Of a DNA stretch of 64,000 nucleotides, positions 1 through 13,020 are shown in pieces; position 1 is the stretch's first letter, and the number at the start of each line of letters is the position of its first letter. The notes beneath the pieces are model-generated. The model was given only the letters and a program-made list of their open reading frames with translations, ran no database searches and was not told the origin of the DNA. This DNA is from Rhodamnia argentea (taxonomy: Eukaryota; Streptophyta; Magnoliopsida; Myrtales; Myrtaceae). Both the position numbers and the translations under genes were made by a program. The stretch covers positions 26,108,934 through 26,172,933 of the forward strand of contig NC_063151.1 in NCBI RefSeq assembly GCF_020921035.1, read 5' to 3'.

Positions 1-97
1 TATTGAATGCTACCATCCGAATAAGTAGTGTGTTATATCAGAACTCGATATTATTGTACCGCCGGAGCGAGTTTTAGATACATATAGGAAACCTAAT

Positions 98-694
98 CTA
101 AGTTAAGATTGATGCCCTTACTTTCAAAGGGAAGCCAAAGAAGAGCAACCCGACTCGCCCTTCGACCGTCGTAACCGTGTCGAGTGGAACCGTGCCCTTG
201 GCCAAGTCCTCGAGCAAGAACACCACGTCGCTGAACACCTCGACCCCTTCGAACTCAAGCTCGGCGTCCACGTAGGATGACCCGAGCGCCCTCACGTGGC
301 CGTGGTCCGACTTCACGTGCCCCAGCATCTTTCCCCGGTACCCGACCGCCACGTCGAGCTTGCTATAGTCCATGGAGTAGACGTCCGCGTTGCCGACTTT
401 GACAGTGAGGAGCAGGGATATGTCGACGAGCAACTGCGGGACGGTGCGGAAATGGACCCGGTTCAGTCGGAGCCGCACAACATCGAGGTCCGGCTCGGAT
501 GGGTAAAGTATGTAGCCGACTGCGGCCACAAGAACTAGTGACGCGGCACAAATTGTACGGAACCGCCGCGGGGAAGCGGTTCCGGGGCGGTGGAGGGGCA
601 AAAGGATGTAGCTCGGGGCATCGGGTTGGGTTGGCAAGGGAGTGTAGTAGATGGGAAGGGGTGGCGGTGGTGGATTGGCTTTGGAGGAGGCCAT
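98..694 (-). CDS. LEA-2 / NDR1-HIN1-like membrane protein, probably 3'-partial
   Basis: The 198-residue frame opens with a proline-rich cytosolic segment (residues 1-40). One membrane helix follows (about 48-66), then a beta-rich LEA-2 domain with the family-like pattern of small repeated VxVxN and VxYxG elements. Proteins of this type are single-pass membrane or wall-associated proteins linked to stress and defence. The start at 694 is the first ATG and sits after a GA-rich leader. The family usually ends with a short cysteine-containing tail, which is missing here. On the minus strand the codons for Pro-Leu-Lys are followed by GTAAGG (GT at 121-120), so the true exon probably ends at 122 and the last exon lies beyond the left edge. 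In that case the final residues down to the stop at 98 are intron read-through. The family call is from memory of its pattern. Confidence 0.78.
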   Translation of the reverse strand: MASSKANPPPPPLPIYYTPLPTQPDAPSYILLPLHRPGTASPRRFRTICAASLVLVAAVGYILYPSEPDLDVVRLRLNRVHFRTVPQLLVDISLLLTVKVGNADVYSMDYSKLDVAVGYRGKMLGHVKSDHGHVRALGSSYVDAELEFEGVEVFSDVVFLLEDLAKGTVPLDTVTTVEGRVGLLFFGFPLKVRASILT

Positions 695-2285
695 GGGAGA
701 TCAAGAGAGAGAGAGGGCGTGATGGCTTTGAGTCTATAGTTACCAAAAAAAAGTTTAAAGTGTATGTAAAGGATTTCTGGGCATGGAATGTGGTGAGGTG
801 GGAAGGAAGGTTCCTTAGTTTGTTTGCTTCTACCCTCTTGGGACAGCTTGGAAGATAGATACACTTGCACTTGAAGATTGTTCAATTTCAACCAAATTGA
901 GTTGTGAAATGAAACCACACAAAATGATGAACGCATTTCTTACTTTAGAAATCGAGGATTCGATGATATGTCAAATCGTTATTGATGTACCAAGATTGAT
1001 CAGTGAAAAACACGATTAGTCTTGTCAAATTATGATAAAAAATTTTGACGGATGCAAAAAGATTGGTAGTATTATTTTGCAATTGGGATTGTCAGTTTGT
1101 GACGAGAATGTTTTGACACTTGTATTTTTTTTTTTTTGGAGGGGAGTTATTAAATCATTTAATGCACGAGTGTTTGAAATATCGAAACTCTTTTCTTTTT
1201 GAGTTTCTCGTGATATTACTCTTTTGAAAAAAGTGTTTTATGCAATAGAGACAACTCATATCACTACGCATACGAATCAACCAATAGATTTCCTCAGTTG
1301 TATAACATATAAATTGATGTATTAAACTGCAATTTGACTTGCTTATCCATAACTAAATGAAAAAAAACGTCGAAAGGAACTAAAAAGGAACTCGTACCTT
1401 AAAGCTATCAAATGTTGAAGGTTCAAACCCAGATGAAGGGCCTCCTTTTGGAGGGAAAAGGCCCAACCAGCCATCTTCAAACCCAAGTTCCAAACCTGGC
1501 TTTTGACATCATTGCAAGTGGTAAATTTGTTGGGCCTATTAACTTGAAGAATCAACAAGACATACTGGCAAACTTAAAAGAGGGCAGAAATGTGATCAAA
1601 TTCTCAAACCATTTAGATCAATTCAGGGAGTAACTTTATAGAATAGCCTGATCATTACTATACTTAGCAGCATGCTCATTTGATCATTTAATCCGGTACG
1701 AATATGTTCATCGGTGAAAATTTACCGCCCGGATATAAATTACTGTTTTTTTTCCATTAATTCGGGAAGGCGGACGCAGACGCTTTGGCGAATTCTTTTC
1801 TAAATCCGAGAGCAGATGCTTCTGCTGTGCTTTTACGGCAGAATATGCATCGTCCTATATGAAGGGCCGGGGATAAGAAGATTCTACGTTGCAGGCGGAA
1901 GAAGCTGACATTGAAACTTGGGACTGAAAATCACCCATCAACGACGTAAGGTTCATCTCTCATTTGTCGCAACACGACGTTTTCTCTCTCTCCCATGAAT
2001 TGAGACAAACTGGGTTTCATCCGTGGTGATGACGATGGTCTCGGGTTCGGCAGCAAGAACCTACCGGTCAAACCAACTACCATTCCTTGCGAAGCGGCCG
2101 AAGAGATTCGTCTTCGTCACTCCCTTTAGCTTTCCCTGTTCGGCAAGTCATTCTTCGTAACTTGCCGTGGTTAGAGTCGCCACGGGCTCACCGTTTTCCA
2201 TTTCCTAACCTCGTCTCTCTCTCTCTCTCCGCGGAACAAGAAGAAGAGAGTTTCTGGGTGTTATCAATCGATCCCAAGGACTACA
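695..2285. other. Spacer between divergent LEA-2 and RABF2 genes
   Basis: No gene is supported here. The LEA-2 leader is on the left. On the right, from about 1880, is sequence likely to be the RABF2 promoter and 5' UTR, with CT-rich tracts near 1980-1995 and 2215-2230. The short open frames show no recognisable protein. Confidence 0.6.
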
Positions 2286-5200
2286 ATGGCGAGGCCTGCG
2301 AACAGGATTATTAATGCCAAGCTGGTGGGTACGTCTCGCCCCTCCATTCTTGTCTTCGACTTCTTTCATACTGCGCAGTTTCTGTGTGTCTGAGAAATGG
2401 GTACGGGATCCACTAATCCAGCTAAAATTCGAAACTTTCATCGAGCTCGGTTGCTTCTGTGCTTGAGAATGTTCTTTTGCTCTTGTTCTTTTTGTGTGCG
2501 GGTGGGTTTGCAGCGATATCCAGACGATAGTCTCATGTCAAGGATGAGATCCGATTGTTAAGAACGGTGCGGAATAAGTATATCGTGGATAACACTGTGT
2601 CCATTGACCTTCTCATTGTTATGAGGACTGATCCATGCAATTGGATCGAACCCCTCTTAAATGCTTCGTCTATGAAATCACAACGCATCGCCTGGAAAAG
2701 TAGATTGGCAGTTGAGTTGCATTTGAAGGGATGCGTTCTTAGAACTGAATTGGGAGGGTTCCAACTTCGATAGCATGTTTTCTATGTAGCTCCATAGCAT
2801 TATAATGGCGGAGTTCTTTCTCGGTTCCTCGTTCATTTGAAACGTTGGTTTTTGGTTCTAGTTCCTGATTAGAATTGCAAATACCGCAATCTAGAATACT
2901 GGGGTTTTTACTCAAAAATTGCTGTTAGTACTCTGTTTTGTGCATGTACTTGTGCATGCCATTGTGAATCCGTCGGCAGCAGAATCCTGACTCCAGGCCT
3001 TTAACCTAATACAAGCAAGAGGAGAATAATTGACGATCACGTCCACATTGGGTTACTCTCTTTTGCCATACTTTTTCTTTGAGCTTATTTAAGATTTCAA
3101 TTTTCAACACTAAGCTCATCGAATGAAAATCCGTTGCTCGGACAAAATCTTTTCTGCCATGTTGCCATTCAATTCCCTGCGCTTCTGGTTTTTGCAATGG
3201 CAAGGTGCAATCTGGTTCTGCAGTTTTTCTTTCCTTGGTCATGTTGATTTTTCGGAAATAAATCTACGAGTCAAGAGTTCATAGTAACTGATAGTGTTGC
3301 TTAGGTATTGGGCCTAACTAACTGCCAAAATTGTGACCTGAATACCATCTGCTCCCAAGGTTATGGTTGAATTACACTATTTCACGCTCGTCTATTTTAG
3401 GTGCTCCTGGGGGACATGGGAACTGGGAAAACAAGTTTGGTGCTGAGATTCATAAAAGGCCAATTCTTTGATAACCAGGTCAGGTTCTTTCTGTCTCTTC
3501 ACATAGAATTTGGTCTCACTTGTCTTATAAAATCTTACAGCTCATCCAAACCCAATTGCAGGAACCAACAATTGGAGCTGCATTTTTCACCCAGATATTG
3601 TCATTATCTGAAGCAACAGTTAAGTTCGACATATGGGACACAGCAGGACAGGAACGGTATCACAGCTTGGCCCCTATGTACTATCGAGGAGCGGCAGCTG
3701 CAGTTGTTGTGTATGACATATCAAGCATGGTATAGATTACTTACAGTCCTGTTATTGCAGAGTTTTCTAGATGTTCTTAGCACTACTGATTTCATGCAAC
3801 TAAAAGCGAGTCATAAACCCGCCATCATCTAACTATAGGAGTGCCTTGAGCTTTGAGACAATCTGCTATGCATTAGCAGTTACATTGAGGGTTCTGCTTT
3901 TAGTCCTCTAGGTCATCGAAGGATATATGAGATGCAACCCGGTCGTCCAAGCGATGCCTTTAGCAGTGCATGGGTATAGAGTTGACTGTCTTAAGAACTG
4001 GCCCTCCACAATAATCAGGCTCTGATCTCTTAGGGCTACATCATTAACCTTCGCGCCATACAGGCCTTGGATGAGCAATCAGTGAAGTGAGGAAGTATAA
4101 AAATATAGTACTTTTTTGTCCCTAGACTTGTAAATTATTTTGCCATGCAGCCCATGGATCACTGTGCCTTAAGGTTGTCAGTTATGCTTGAAAACAAAGA
4201 AACATCTGTTTAGGCTCTTACAATTGTAAACTTGCAACTTCTGCTATTTGAGTTAGAATAGGAAGTTGCACTTTTGTCTTTAATGATGGTTGTGCATGCA
4301 CCCATTGCACCAGGACACATTTGTTCGAGCCAAAAAATGGGTTGAAGAGCTGCAAAGACAAGGTAAGGCCGCAACGCTTATTCTCATTTAAGTTACCGAT
4401 TTGTGTATACTACTTAGGTTCACAAGACCGAACTGTAGGTCCTTCAGTGCCGAATGATCCTGTTTAGTGTTAATATCACCTTTCATTTTTCCTTTTCTGT
4501 TTGGCTCTTATAGAACTTGACGGTTCACAAAATCCAGAACACAACTTACAATTATATGAATTATCTCTCTTAGCATTTTGATCTCTTACCAGTATAGGAT
4601 TTACTTATTATTGTGACAGTACAGCTTTTAACTTGGCCCTTTCCGTCTGTTATCCAATAAGAATACATCGTATTGCTTTTCCTCAGAGCAAAATATAAGT
4701 AAATAGCGGAATTCGTGATCAACTTTTACTTCTGATAGTAGAATTGTGATTGATTTGTTATTTCTCAATCATATCAAATGCTTGTTTCTCTTATAGGAAA
4801 CACAAATCTAGTGATGGCACTGGTGGCAAACAAATCTGACCTGGATCCGAAGCGTGAAGTGCAAAATGAGGTGCTCAAAGTTTTTGTTTACCATGCTTAA
4901 GAATAAAAGAGGAGGCTTAATGAGCCCAGATTTTGCAAGACGTCTATTATTGATCTCCCTTCTTACACAATGCTCACTATCTCATTCGGGGTTTTATGCA
5001 AGGGATAGCGCAGCAGACGCAACTTCTTCATATATCTTCTGGAATACACATGTATATGCACGGGTCTGCGCATGTATAGCCATGTGTGTCTAAAAAGTAT
5101 AGTGGTTTATCGTACTTAAACATAAAACCTACTTGGGAACCAGTAAATTTTTTTGAGAGAAAAGTGCAGAGCTGGCTCTTTAACCAAATTTTTTAAGGCA

Positions 5201-5754
5201 TCATGCAAAAGTTCTTCGAACTATGACCATCTTATGAAGACAAGTAGCCAAGATAACCTTCTGTGGTGTTGCATTTGATATCAATGCACTTCAAAGGTGC
5301 TTGAAGTTACTCAGGGATATGATTGGATTTATATACTCATCTCTGTTGATAATTTCTCTGCAGGATGCAGAACAATTTGCTCAAGAAAATGGGATGTTCT
5401 TCATCGAGACTTCAGCGAAAACTGCACGAAATATCAACAACCTTTTCTTCGAAATTGGTGAGCTTTACCTTGTGAAAACACAATGCATACTGCAACTGCT
5501 AGGCTCCTAGAACTGTCGAAATACTTATCTTGCTTACAGCGCTCGCCCTTCTATCTTCTTTTTCTGGTCGCGAATTCACTTTATTTCAGGCTCAGGTTAC
5601 ATCTCTACACTATTTCACGATTCCTTACTTCTTTTTCTATTTTTGTTTTGCAGCAAAGAGATTGGCAAGAACCTTACCGCCAAGGACAGCGGGGATAAAC
5701 TTGAGCAGCGAAAAAGAAGAGAAGCGAAGAAAACGTTTCTGTTGCATCGGGTGA
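2286..5754 (+). CDS. RABF2: Rab5-type small GTPase, RABF2 class
   Basis: Seven exons: 2286-2324, 3401-3478, 3562-3729, 4314-4362, 4797-4870, 5364-5457, 5654-5754. All introns are GT-AG and the exons join in phase to 200 residues. The product is a Rab5-like switch GTPase that recruits effectors to endosomes and the prevacuolar compartment. Visible motifs are the P-loop GDMGTGKT (17-24), switch I Thr42, WDTAGQE with catalytic Gln69, a Rab5-like stretch through [15 protein letters not shown] (123-126) and ETSAK (151-155). The C-terminus is basic and ends CCIG, a CCXX geranylgeranylation signal in place of the CCA or CCSA endings I remember for RABF2 proteins. The INAKLV start and the conventional length and prenyl tail separate it from RABF1/ARA6, which is N-acylated. 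The subgroup number cannot be fixed by eye. It is tail to tail with the IST1-like gene. Confidence 0.93.
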
Positions 5755-6290
5755 CCCAACAGCTGCGCTGGGAGTGTTAGGATCACCAAGGTTTATGTAC
5801 ATATCACATGTGTGCCTTATCTTCAGACACCATTCTTGTGGTGTCCCGCTCTCTTGTACTTTTTCGCATTCGTGTAAATTATTTGCACTTCAGTCACTCG
5901 CTCGCTTTGTAAGGATCTGTCAGCAGTTGTACAAGAAGCCGCACCAACACGAAATTGTCACCAATGGAGAGTGTTAAGAAAGAAATGATCTCTCTCTGTT
6001 AGATTAGGATGTCATATTCACGAAGTCTCTTTGAAACATGTACAAGAGAACAGAGTAAAAAGATAGCATCCCACGCAGCACCTGTCCAATGTGAGGATGA
6101 TCTTACAGGTAAAACTCTAAAAAAAGAAAAAAGAAGAACGGAAAAGAGAGAAGACGACCTACCTAGAAAGGTACTACACCTAGTAAATTCCCCAGTAATG
6201 TTACAATGTTCTGATGTTGATAAGAAGCATTCAAGAACATATTGAATGGAAGAACTGTAGAGAATCTAAAGACTCGACCGTGTCCTGTTT
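5755..6290. other. Convergent 3' region between RABF2 and the IST1-like gene
   Basis: This is a short tail-to-tail spacer that must hold both 3' UTRs and polyadenylation sites. I see no gene or repeat in it. Confidence 0.6.
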
Positions 6291-8964
6291 TTATCTCCCT
6301 CTGAGAGCAGCAATCCGCGCTGCCAAATCGTCATAGTCCGGAAGATTAGGATGAACATGTCCGGCCAACATGTCCGGCTGTAGAGAAGTGGACCGGCAGT
6401 GCCCTTTTGCCGACTCGGTGGCCTCGGCTGGAGTCGTCGGCTCCAGCGGAAGAGAAGCCCCTCTAGCTGGTGCAGCAAACACATCAGATTTCGTGCTCTT
6501 GTGCTGCACAGGTTCACCGTTTTCCTGGTACGTTCTTAGCTTAGGAGGCGGTTTTATAGACCCCCTTGGTTCGCTCAGGTCGTAGGGCGATTGCTTCTTA
6601 CTGTAGTGCATCAAGAGCCCGTCTAACCTCCTTTCTTCTTCATCATCAATTTCTGTGGCTCGGGTCAGCTCGGATTCACGACCTGGGGGCGGTGGTAATG
6701 GGCGCTGCCTGACTGACCTCGGCTTTGGCTTGGCTACACCTACTGGGTTCCTAGCTTCGCAGTTCTTGTCAACAAGCTCAGAAGCAGTATTTGTCGGAGT
6801 TTCATCGGTAATGCCTCTGTTTCTTTCTATCTTGGCTTTGACATAAGGGGGAGGGATGTCTCTATAGCTTAATGGCTTATTACGACTTGTGTCGTCCTCT
6901 GACGGGCTTCCAGATGAACTTGAACTGTAGTTAGGCTTGTCTCCTCGAGGAAATTCCTTTTTAGGTGGAGAAATCACTTCGGCCTCGCTGCTGCTGCTGC
7001 TGCTCAGCTTATCGGTGTCGTCTGTGACTCCCTTTCTTCCGTAGAAGGGAAGGTCCCTACCATTTCTTTTGGATGCAAAAGGGTCAAGCATGTCCTTCTG
7101 TGGTTTGTCTTCAGCATAGTCACTCTCCCTTTTTGAGTCAGCATGGTCCTCGCTTTTATGCTGCTTATGATAGTCATTGTCAGCGGTATTGCCTGAAGAC
7201 CTGACTTTGGATTCCTCCTGACAAAAGATGAAAGTTCCGATTCGGCTTGCATTAGTATGAGGTGAAGAATCAATTTTCTTGGCAGTATGAGGCCTACAAC
7301 TCCAATTTGTGCTAGATCGTTGCTTTCTAGCCGGGGTACTTATATGATTCCCCAACAAAAGCAGGAAGGGCAATGCTATTTTGGTGTTGAATGGATGCTG
7401 CAAATAATTGCAACAGGCTTACTTGATGTGGAGTCGCGTTAAACAGCTTCTGCTCCAATGCCTTGGAATCCCAGTCCACAGAGAACTCGAGAGCAAGGTC
7501 GCGCATCAGCTGAAGCTTCATATCCTTGGTGCGCTGCTGCGACCTCATTTTCTCGACAAACTGTTCGGGATTGATTAATAAGTCACAACAATGTATAATG
7601 TAACAACAAAAACTGCGCCGGACAAAGGAGATGATTACTCTACCTCTTTATTAACAAAGGGTTCAAGAGATTTTCCATAACGATCTGCAAATAAACTTCT
7701 CAGCTCACGTAGTTCCGGCAGATCAGCAAATCGAGCAGCGGCGTACATTAGAGATGCTATGGCCTCTCGGCATTCTTCAGGGCATTCACTGGGAAGACCA
7801 GAAAACGGTGTGAGCTAATTAGTTCACGTACAAATGTACTTTGGAGCGAAATCAAACTTGAACGTGTTGGAATTAGATCATGAACATGAAGATCAGTATC
7901 CGCACATACCTCTGCTTCTGCATTGCTGTTATTTGATCCGATATGCACTCGCAGAATTGCTTGACGAGATTGTAGCACGAGGTCATGTTCTGCTCGATGA
8001 GAAGACCCTCGGCCTGCTTCCTCATTCACCTCAAACTTATTAGTCCAGACTTATCGAATCGAAATGTTCGCATACAGTCACAACTATTATATCTAACTGG
8101 AAATAGCATGACATTTTAAGCAACAGTTTCGTGTTTCATAAACGAATGTGGCTTTCATTCATCGGATAGCCAGCACGTTCAGAATGATTTTTCCAAAGAA
8201 ACAGCCCTCATTCTCCAAATATGTGATCGCATGATTTGATCAAGAAGAAGACTCCAAACACAAGGTGATTCGATTTACTGTGATACAGGACAAACAACCG
8301 ATGTCTGATAACGTTTGTCCATAAGAGTCCCAAAAGGATACAACGAAAAAGATCGAACAAAACCCATTAAAATTTGATTTCAGCACTCGGAAGATAAAAT
8401 GAAAGAAAGATCTATCGAGCATCATACAGACATGGTCAAACCGTCATCTTCTCCACGCAGAGCACAACAACATGTCGCTGATTTCACAGCTTAAGCATAG
8501 GAGTTGAGTCATAACCCACTTCTTTATTTTTTTTTTATTTTTATTTTTTTGACACCGTGCAAAAAGAGCTAGCCGCGGAATGAACTTAAGAATTTGAAAA
8601 GGAAAAGTCAAAACTCAAAATTACCCTGCCATAGGCATTGGTGTCCAGACCATTCCCGAGGAGATCGGCAATGTCCTTCCTCAAGTACCTCTCCACAGAA
8701 TTCCTCTTCTTCATTATCGTCTCCAACCGCGTCTTTGTGAGCTTTATCGCCGTCTTGCTATAATCCCAGAAAACCAAAAGAGAAGAAGGATCCCAAGAAG
8801 GTCAGATTGAGCAGAGGTCGACAACAAAGAATTCGAAAGAAAGAAAACAAGAAGCTCACATGCAAGAAAGAGAAAAAAAAAAAAAAAGGGGCGGGCGGAA
8901 CAAGGAAAAGAAATTCCTCTTACCATTTGTTATGGAACTTCGATTTCAATATACCGTCCAACAT
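6291..8964 (-). CDS. IST1-like ESCRT-III-associated protein
   Basis: Six exons on the minus strand: 8964-8924, 8757-8625, 8013-7910, 7788-7644, 7560-7423, 7397-6291. They join in phase to about 555 residues. The N-terminal 175 residues are the IST1/Vps-associated four-helix domain, starting MLDGIL and including a stretch KLTKTRLETIMKKRNS. IST1 proteins assemble with ESCRT-III on multivesicular endosomes and regulate the ATPase Vps4/SKD1. The long tail is disordered and rich in Ser, Pro and charge, with a Ser run coded by a CTG-type repeat near 6991-7010. The protein ends with LPDYDDLAARIAALRGR, which aligns with the C-terminal MIT-interacting motif of human IST1 (DDLxxRFxxLK). The last exon's acceptor (TTTGCAG before 7397) is the least certain junction, and a further small intron before about 7200 cannot be excluded. 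Confidence 0.88.
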
Positions 8965-9161
8965 CGTCGATGTTCGCTTCTAGCTCCGAGGTCTCCAAAG
9001 GGGGGGAAAAGAAGAACAGGGGGAGAGGAAACAAGGAGGAAACTTTTGGGGGGTTCAATGGGGAGGGATGCGAGAGGAAGAGAGATTGATAAACAAAAGG
9101 TAAGTATCGCCCAATGGGAGATTCGGCTAATGGCCAAGGTAAGGAAAGAACAGGTGCATGG

Positions 9162-9169
9162 CTTATAAA
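9162..9169 (-). promoter_or_regulatory. Possible TATA box of the IST1-like gene
   Basis: On the minus strand this reads TTTATAAG, about 200 bases upstream of the start codon. A GA-rich stretch consistent with a 5' UTR lies between. Position and composition are the only evidence. Confidence 0.35.
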
Positions 9170-12100
9170 TGGCAACCAAGTTACGCCAAGATTCTGCACC
9201 CAAGAAGCTCAAAACAAGGAGCAGAGAGATGGGTGGTCAATTCAAGAATCAGAGAATATGGCATGAAAAATCAAGAAGCAGAGGAGATAGAGAGAGAAAG
9301 CGAAGCGTCCCACAGAGAGAGAGAGAGAGAGCCAAAACGTCAGAAAAGAACTTGGTGATCAAGATTTATATGAATTGTGGCGAGTAGAGAAGTTAAGAAT
9401 TGGTCTGGTTCGTCAATGTAAAGAAACGCAGAATCTGAAAAGGAAAGTATCGAAAGCTGGCATGGCAGAGAGAGAGAGACAGAGAGCGTGTGTGACTTGC
9501 CACGTCGGACATGTGTCCCTCTCTCGCGCTAAAACAGAGCTCGGCGCCTTTCATGGACCAGGAGCGGCGAGGCGAATTTACGGATTTGGGGGGGGAGGCT
9601 ATACTTGTGGCGCGCAAAACGAGGGCATTTTGGGAAGTGCAAGGCAAAGTTGAAGGCTGGAGAAAAACCGCCGGCAGGAAAGGCCAACGATCGACCGTTG
9701 GCTTTATTGGCAGACGTACCGGCTCTTTTTTTTCCCTACTTCTTTTAAAAAGGAAGCAGCTTAATTTAATTTGCAATTTCTATGCGGTATTAACTTATTA
9801 AGTAAGAATATTAATGACCACAATTTTTTCCTTAATATCAAGGGAAATAGACAATGACCACCGACTTAATTAACTCTGAGATGATCATCACATGCAAATC
9901 CATTTTTATTAGTCCCCGAGTAATGGAAAAGCTTCCTGCATAATCCGAAATTCCCATTTGATGTGATGATCAGAGGAGCTGACTATACAGATAAATATTT
10001 CTCATGCGAATCGAAACGCGTTTTATAAGTATTATATGGAGCCGCTTTCGCAAATTCATATGACATGTCGGGATCGATGAGCGAGATGAATTTAGGCCAT
10101 CTCAAAAACATAATTTCTCAATTCGATCAAAGACAATAATCAACTCTGTCCATAAATTTGGTGACAAAGGATTGAAAGAGAATGTGCAGCTGGCCGTCAA
10201 TGGCTCCCCTGATTTAACGGGCCTGCTTTGGACAATGATGAGAGAAGATAGAATTTGCTTGTTTTAAGGAAGATGTACTCGAGAATGGGTAATTAAAAAT
10301 GGTTTTTTTTTTCCGGAATATGTAAAAATTTAAAAAAAAAATCTTTTTTTTTTCGGGTTGTCCGAATAGACTATTAAATTTCACCGAAAAGAATTTATCA
10401 TTTCGTTGAGGGTCACAAATTTTCTAAATGTTAATTATATTTGAGCAAAGATCAAGGATTTGGCCACTCGATTATTATATGGTGCTAGGCATTGATTTAA
10501 ATAAAAGTGGCTAGGACCGGGGAATCTAGCCATGATGAAATTATTCCTTTTCTTGACCTAATCTTTCACCTAAAGGTTCCTCAACAACTGTTTCTTTCTT
10601 TCTTTCCTTTGTTTTTGACATAGATGTGATTTTAGTACACGAGGAAAGGATCGCTTTAAGAGATATACCCCGACTCAAATCGACTCGACTCAAGACAATA
10701 CCCTTTCGATACTCGAGGCCGACTTGATTGAGCGATGATTTTAAAGTATCTCGCATCACTTGCCCACGATACCTGTATGAACTTACATGTTCACGCGATA
10801 TTGTTTTACCGGCTAACTTATAAGTTCTTATGTTGGATTTTCTAATATGGTTATTTAGATGGGGGTGTCAAAGGATTTCCACGTTACTTATTTAGGGCAA
10901 CATATCAACCTAAGATTAAGATTTCGGATTGGACTATCCAACGATTTTCAATACCCACGTATCCAATGAGCTAGAGAAATCAATACACGCCCGAGATCCC
11001 ATACGCTTGATGACGTTGCCAGCCTCGACTTAATCACAGAAAATAAAAAAATTTAAAACGAGGGAAAAAGCAAACTGCTTTCCTCTCATTCATAACTTCT
11101 TCCTACTTTTGACGCTAAATGACGTTTTTTTTTTTTTTTAACGCAAGTCAAAATGAACTGCGGAAGAGAATAGAAAGGAAAGAAAAGGGAGAAAAGGAGA
11201 AAAGGAGAAGTCGGAACGTGCATGGCAATAGATGTTTGGCCTTGCGTTCGGCCGAAGCGAGAAACATGCAAAGCCACGTCGGCATCCACGTGGCGCTACC
11301 CCGCTTTTTTAACGTGGGGAAGCGGGTCAAAGAGCTGGTTTTTTTCCGTACGAGGTTTCGTCGTCGTTTTGCTTACTAGACCACAGCTGTGGAGTGTCGG
11401 GCAACACCTGGCGGTTGCTTGCTCAAGTTTAGAAGAAGATTGCCTTCCTCCCCTTTTTATTCGCGTTTTACAAATCGGTGCGCCAGTTATTATTATTCCT
11501 TGGAGAAATTCTGAACGCTTTTCGAGCATCGATTCGGGATTTTGGTCCTTAAAGCCGGTCAATGGATCACATTTACCCACCTTAACCTAGTCCATTAGTT
11601 TTTCCCTAGCGGTCGGGTGGATATACCGGCCGCTTTCATCGGTCCGGTCAAAGCTACCGTTCGACTTGATGCGGACCGTAATCAGATCTCGAGGTTTCGC
11701 CGATACAAACCCCTATCTTGATGTTTTTTCGAGATGAATTAAAACATTTTTCCGAAAGTTCTTGTAAAAGGAAAAAAAAAAAAATCATAGTTCTTGTGCT
11801 GCCTGCCTGATTTATTGCCGCGAATGGCTGTTGACTCCTTATCTAAGATGAAATAGAGCAAGGGTCGTGGCATGGTCAAGAAAGACTGTACAGCCAAAAC
11901 TCAAATATGCATATCCGAAATCCTGGGATTAATTTATGGGGCATCCAATGTAAAAAAAAAAAAACGATGAAATCTGTCCGCACGTTCGAACATGGAATGT
12001 CGTCGATTCCTTGGTTGGTTAGTTTAGTTGTGCACAACTGCCGATCATCATCATCATTCGATGCCTTCACGCTATCGAAACACGGGGTTGTACCGGATTC

Positions 12101-12250
12101 TGAAAAATTAGTTCAATTCGTGACGGAGGAGGAGACGGCTCTCCCTTTGGTTATCCGCTTCTCCTGCATGTTTTTAAGGGTCAGCGAGCATGTTATGCCC
12201 TTTCGTGCGAAGTGTCGGTGGTTGTCGAAATGCCCCTACGCAAATGATAC
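9170..12250. other. Gene-free spacer
   Basis: GA-rich sequence up to about 9500 gives way to AT-rich DNA with poly-A and poly-T runs. Open frames are short, unrelated to any family I know, and mostly low complexity. No RNA gene is evident. Confidence 0.5.
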
Positions 12251-12650
12251 GGAGAATTATCAAAAAAACTTACATAGGCTTATTGTAATTATACTAATTT
12301 AACTTTAAATCTTTATTTTTTTTGGCCAATTGAGTTCTAAACGTTTTGCATTTGTGTTAATTTAGTCTATCCGGCGACTTTTAACATGAAATTGTTGACG
12401 GGGACGCTGTGTGGCACGCCCGGAGCTGATGTGGACAATTTTAGATTCATTTTAATTTTAATTTTCAAATTTTTTTCTTTTTCTTTTTTTCTTTTAAAGT
12501 GGCCGGCAAGGGTTAGAGCCCTAGGCAAGGCCATTGCGGCTGTAGACGAGGGCCCGATGACTCTCGCCGGCCATAGTAAGAAGGAAAAAAAAAACGAAAA
12601 GAAAAAAAATTCAAAATTCAAAAAGATTTAAAAAAAAAAAAATTTGTCAA
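12251..12650. mobile_element. MITE of the GGGAAAATTATC family, 3' end missing
   Basis: The left end reads GGAGAATTATCAAAA, matching the arms of the copies at 13021 and 24894. An AT-rich arm follows, then poly-T, a GC-rich core (about 12500-12575) and poly-A. The right arm that other copies have is absent, and unrelated sequence starts near 12650. It has no coding capacity, so it depends on another element for movement. Confidence 0.55.
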
Positions 12651-13020
12651 CGCCAAAGCAAACTAAGAATCGACCAACGGAAATTCTACGAGGTAAAGAG
12701 CCTATACTAAATTGATGCTTGGACAGCCAAATGCTAGAGACCAAAAAGTATTCCATGCGCAGCCAAATGCCAGAGGCCAAAAGCATGCCAAATCACCCTG
12801 GGAATCGACCAAATGTGTGCTAACAACTATGTTTCTACCACATTGATGCATGGACAGCCGAATGCTAGTGAGTGGCCTCTTTTAGACCTTCCCTTTGTAC
12901 AAAGCAAAAGACAGCCTACTTAAAATGGCCTTTGGTGACAAGTGGTCAAAGGACCGAAAATACCATGCTGATGGAGATGGAGGCCAAGAATCGCTACCGC
13001 TACATACACAACTTCTTATT
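12651..13020. other. Spacer with a short internal repeat
   Basis: A motif resembling GGACAGCCAAATGCTAGAG recurs in degenerate form near 12721, 12757 and 12851. No gene is supported. Confidence 0.4.

Noticed and set aside
6370-6846. Plus-strand frames opposite the last IST1-like exon
   Set aside because: They are shadows of the coding strand, without any family resemblance.
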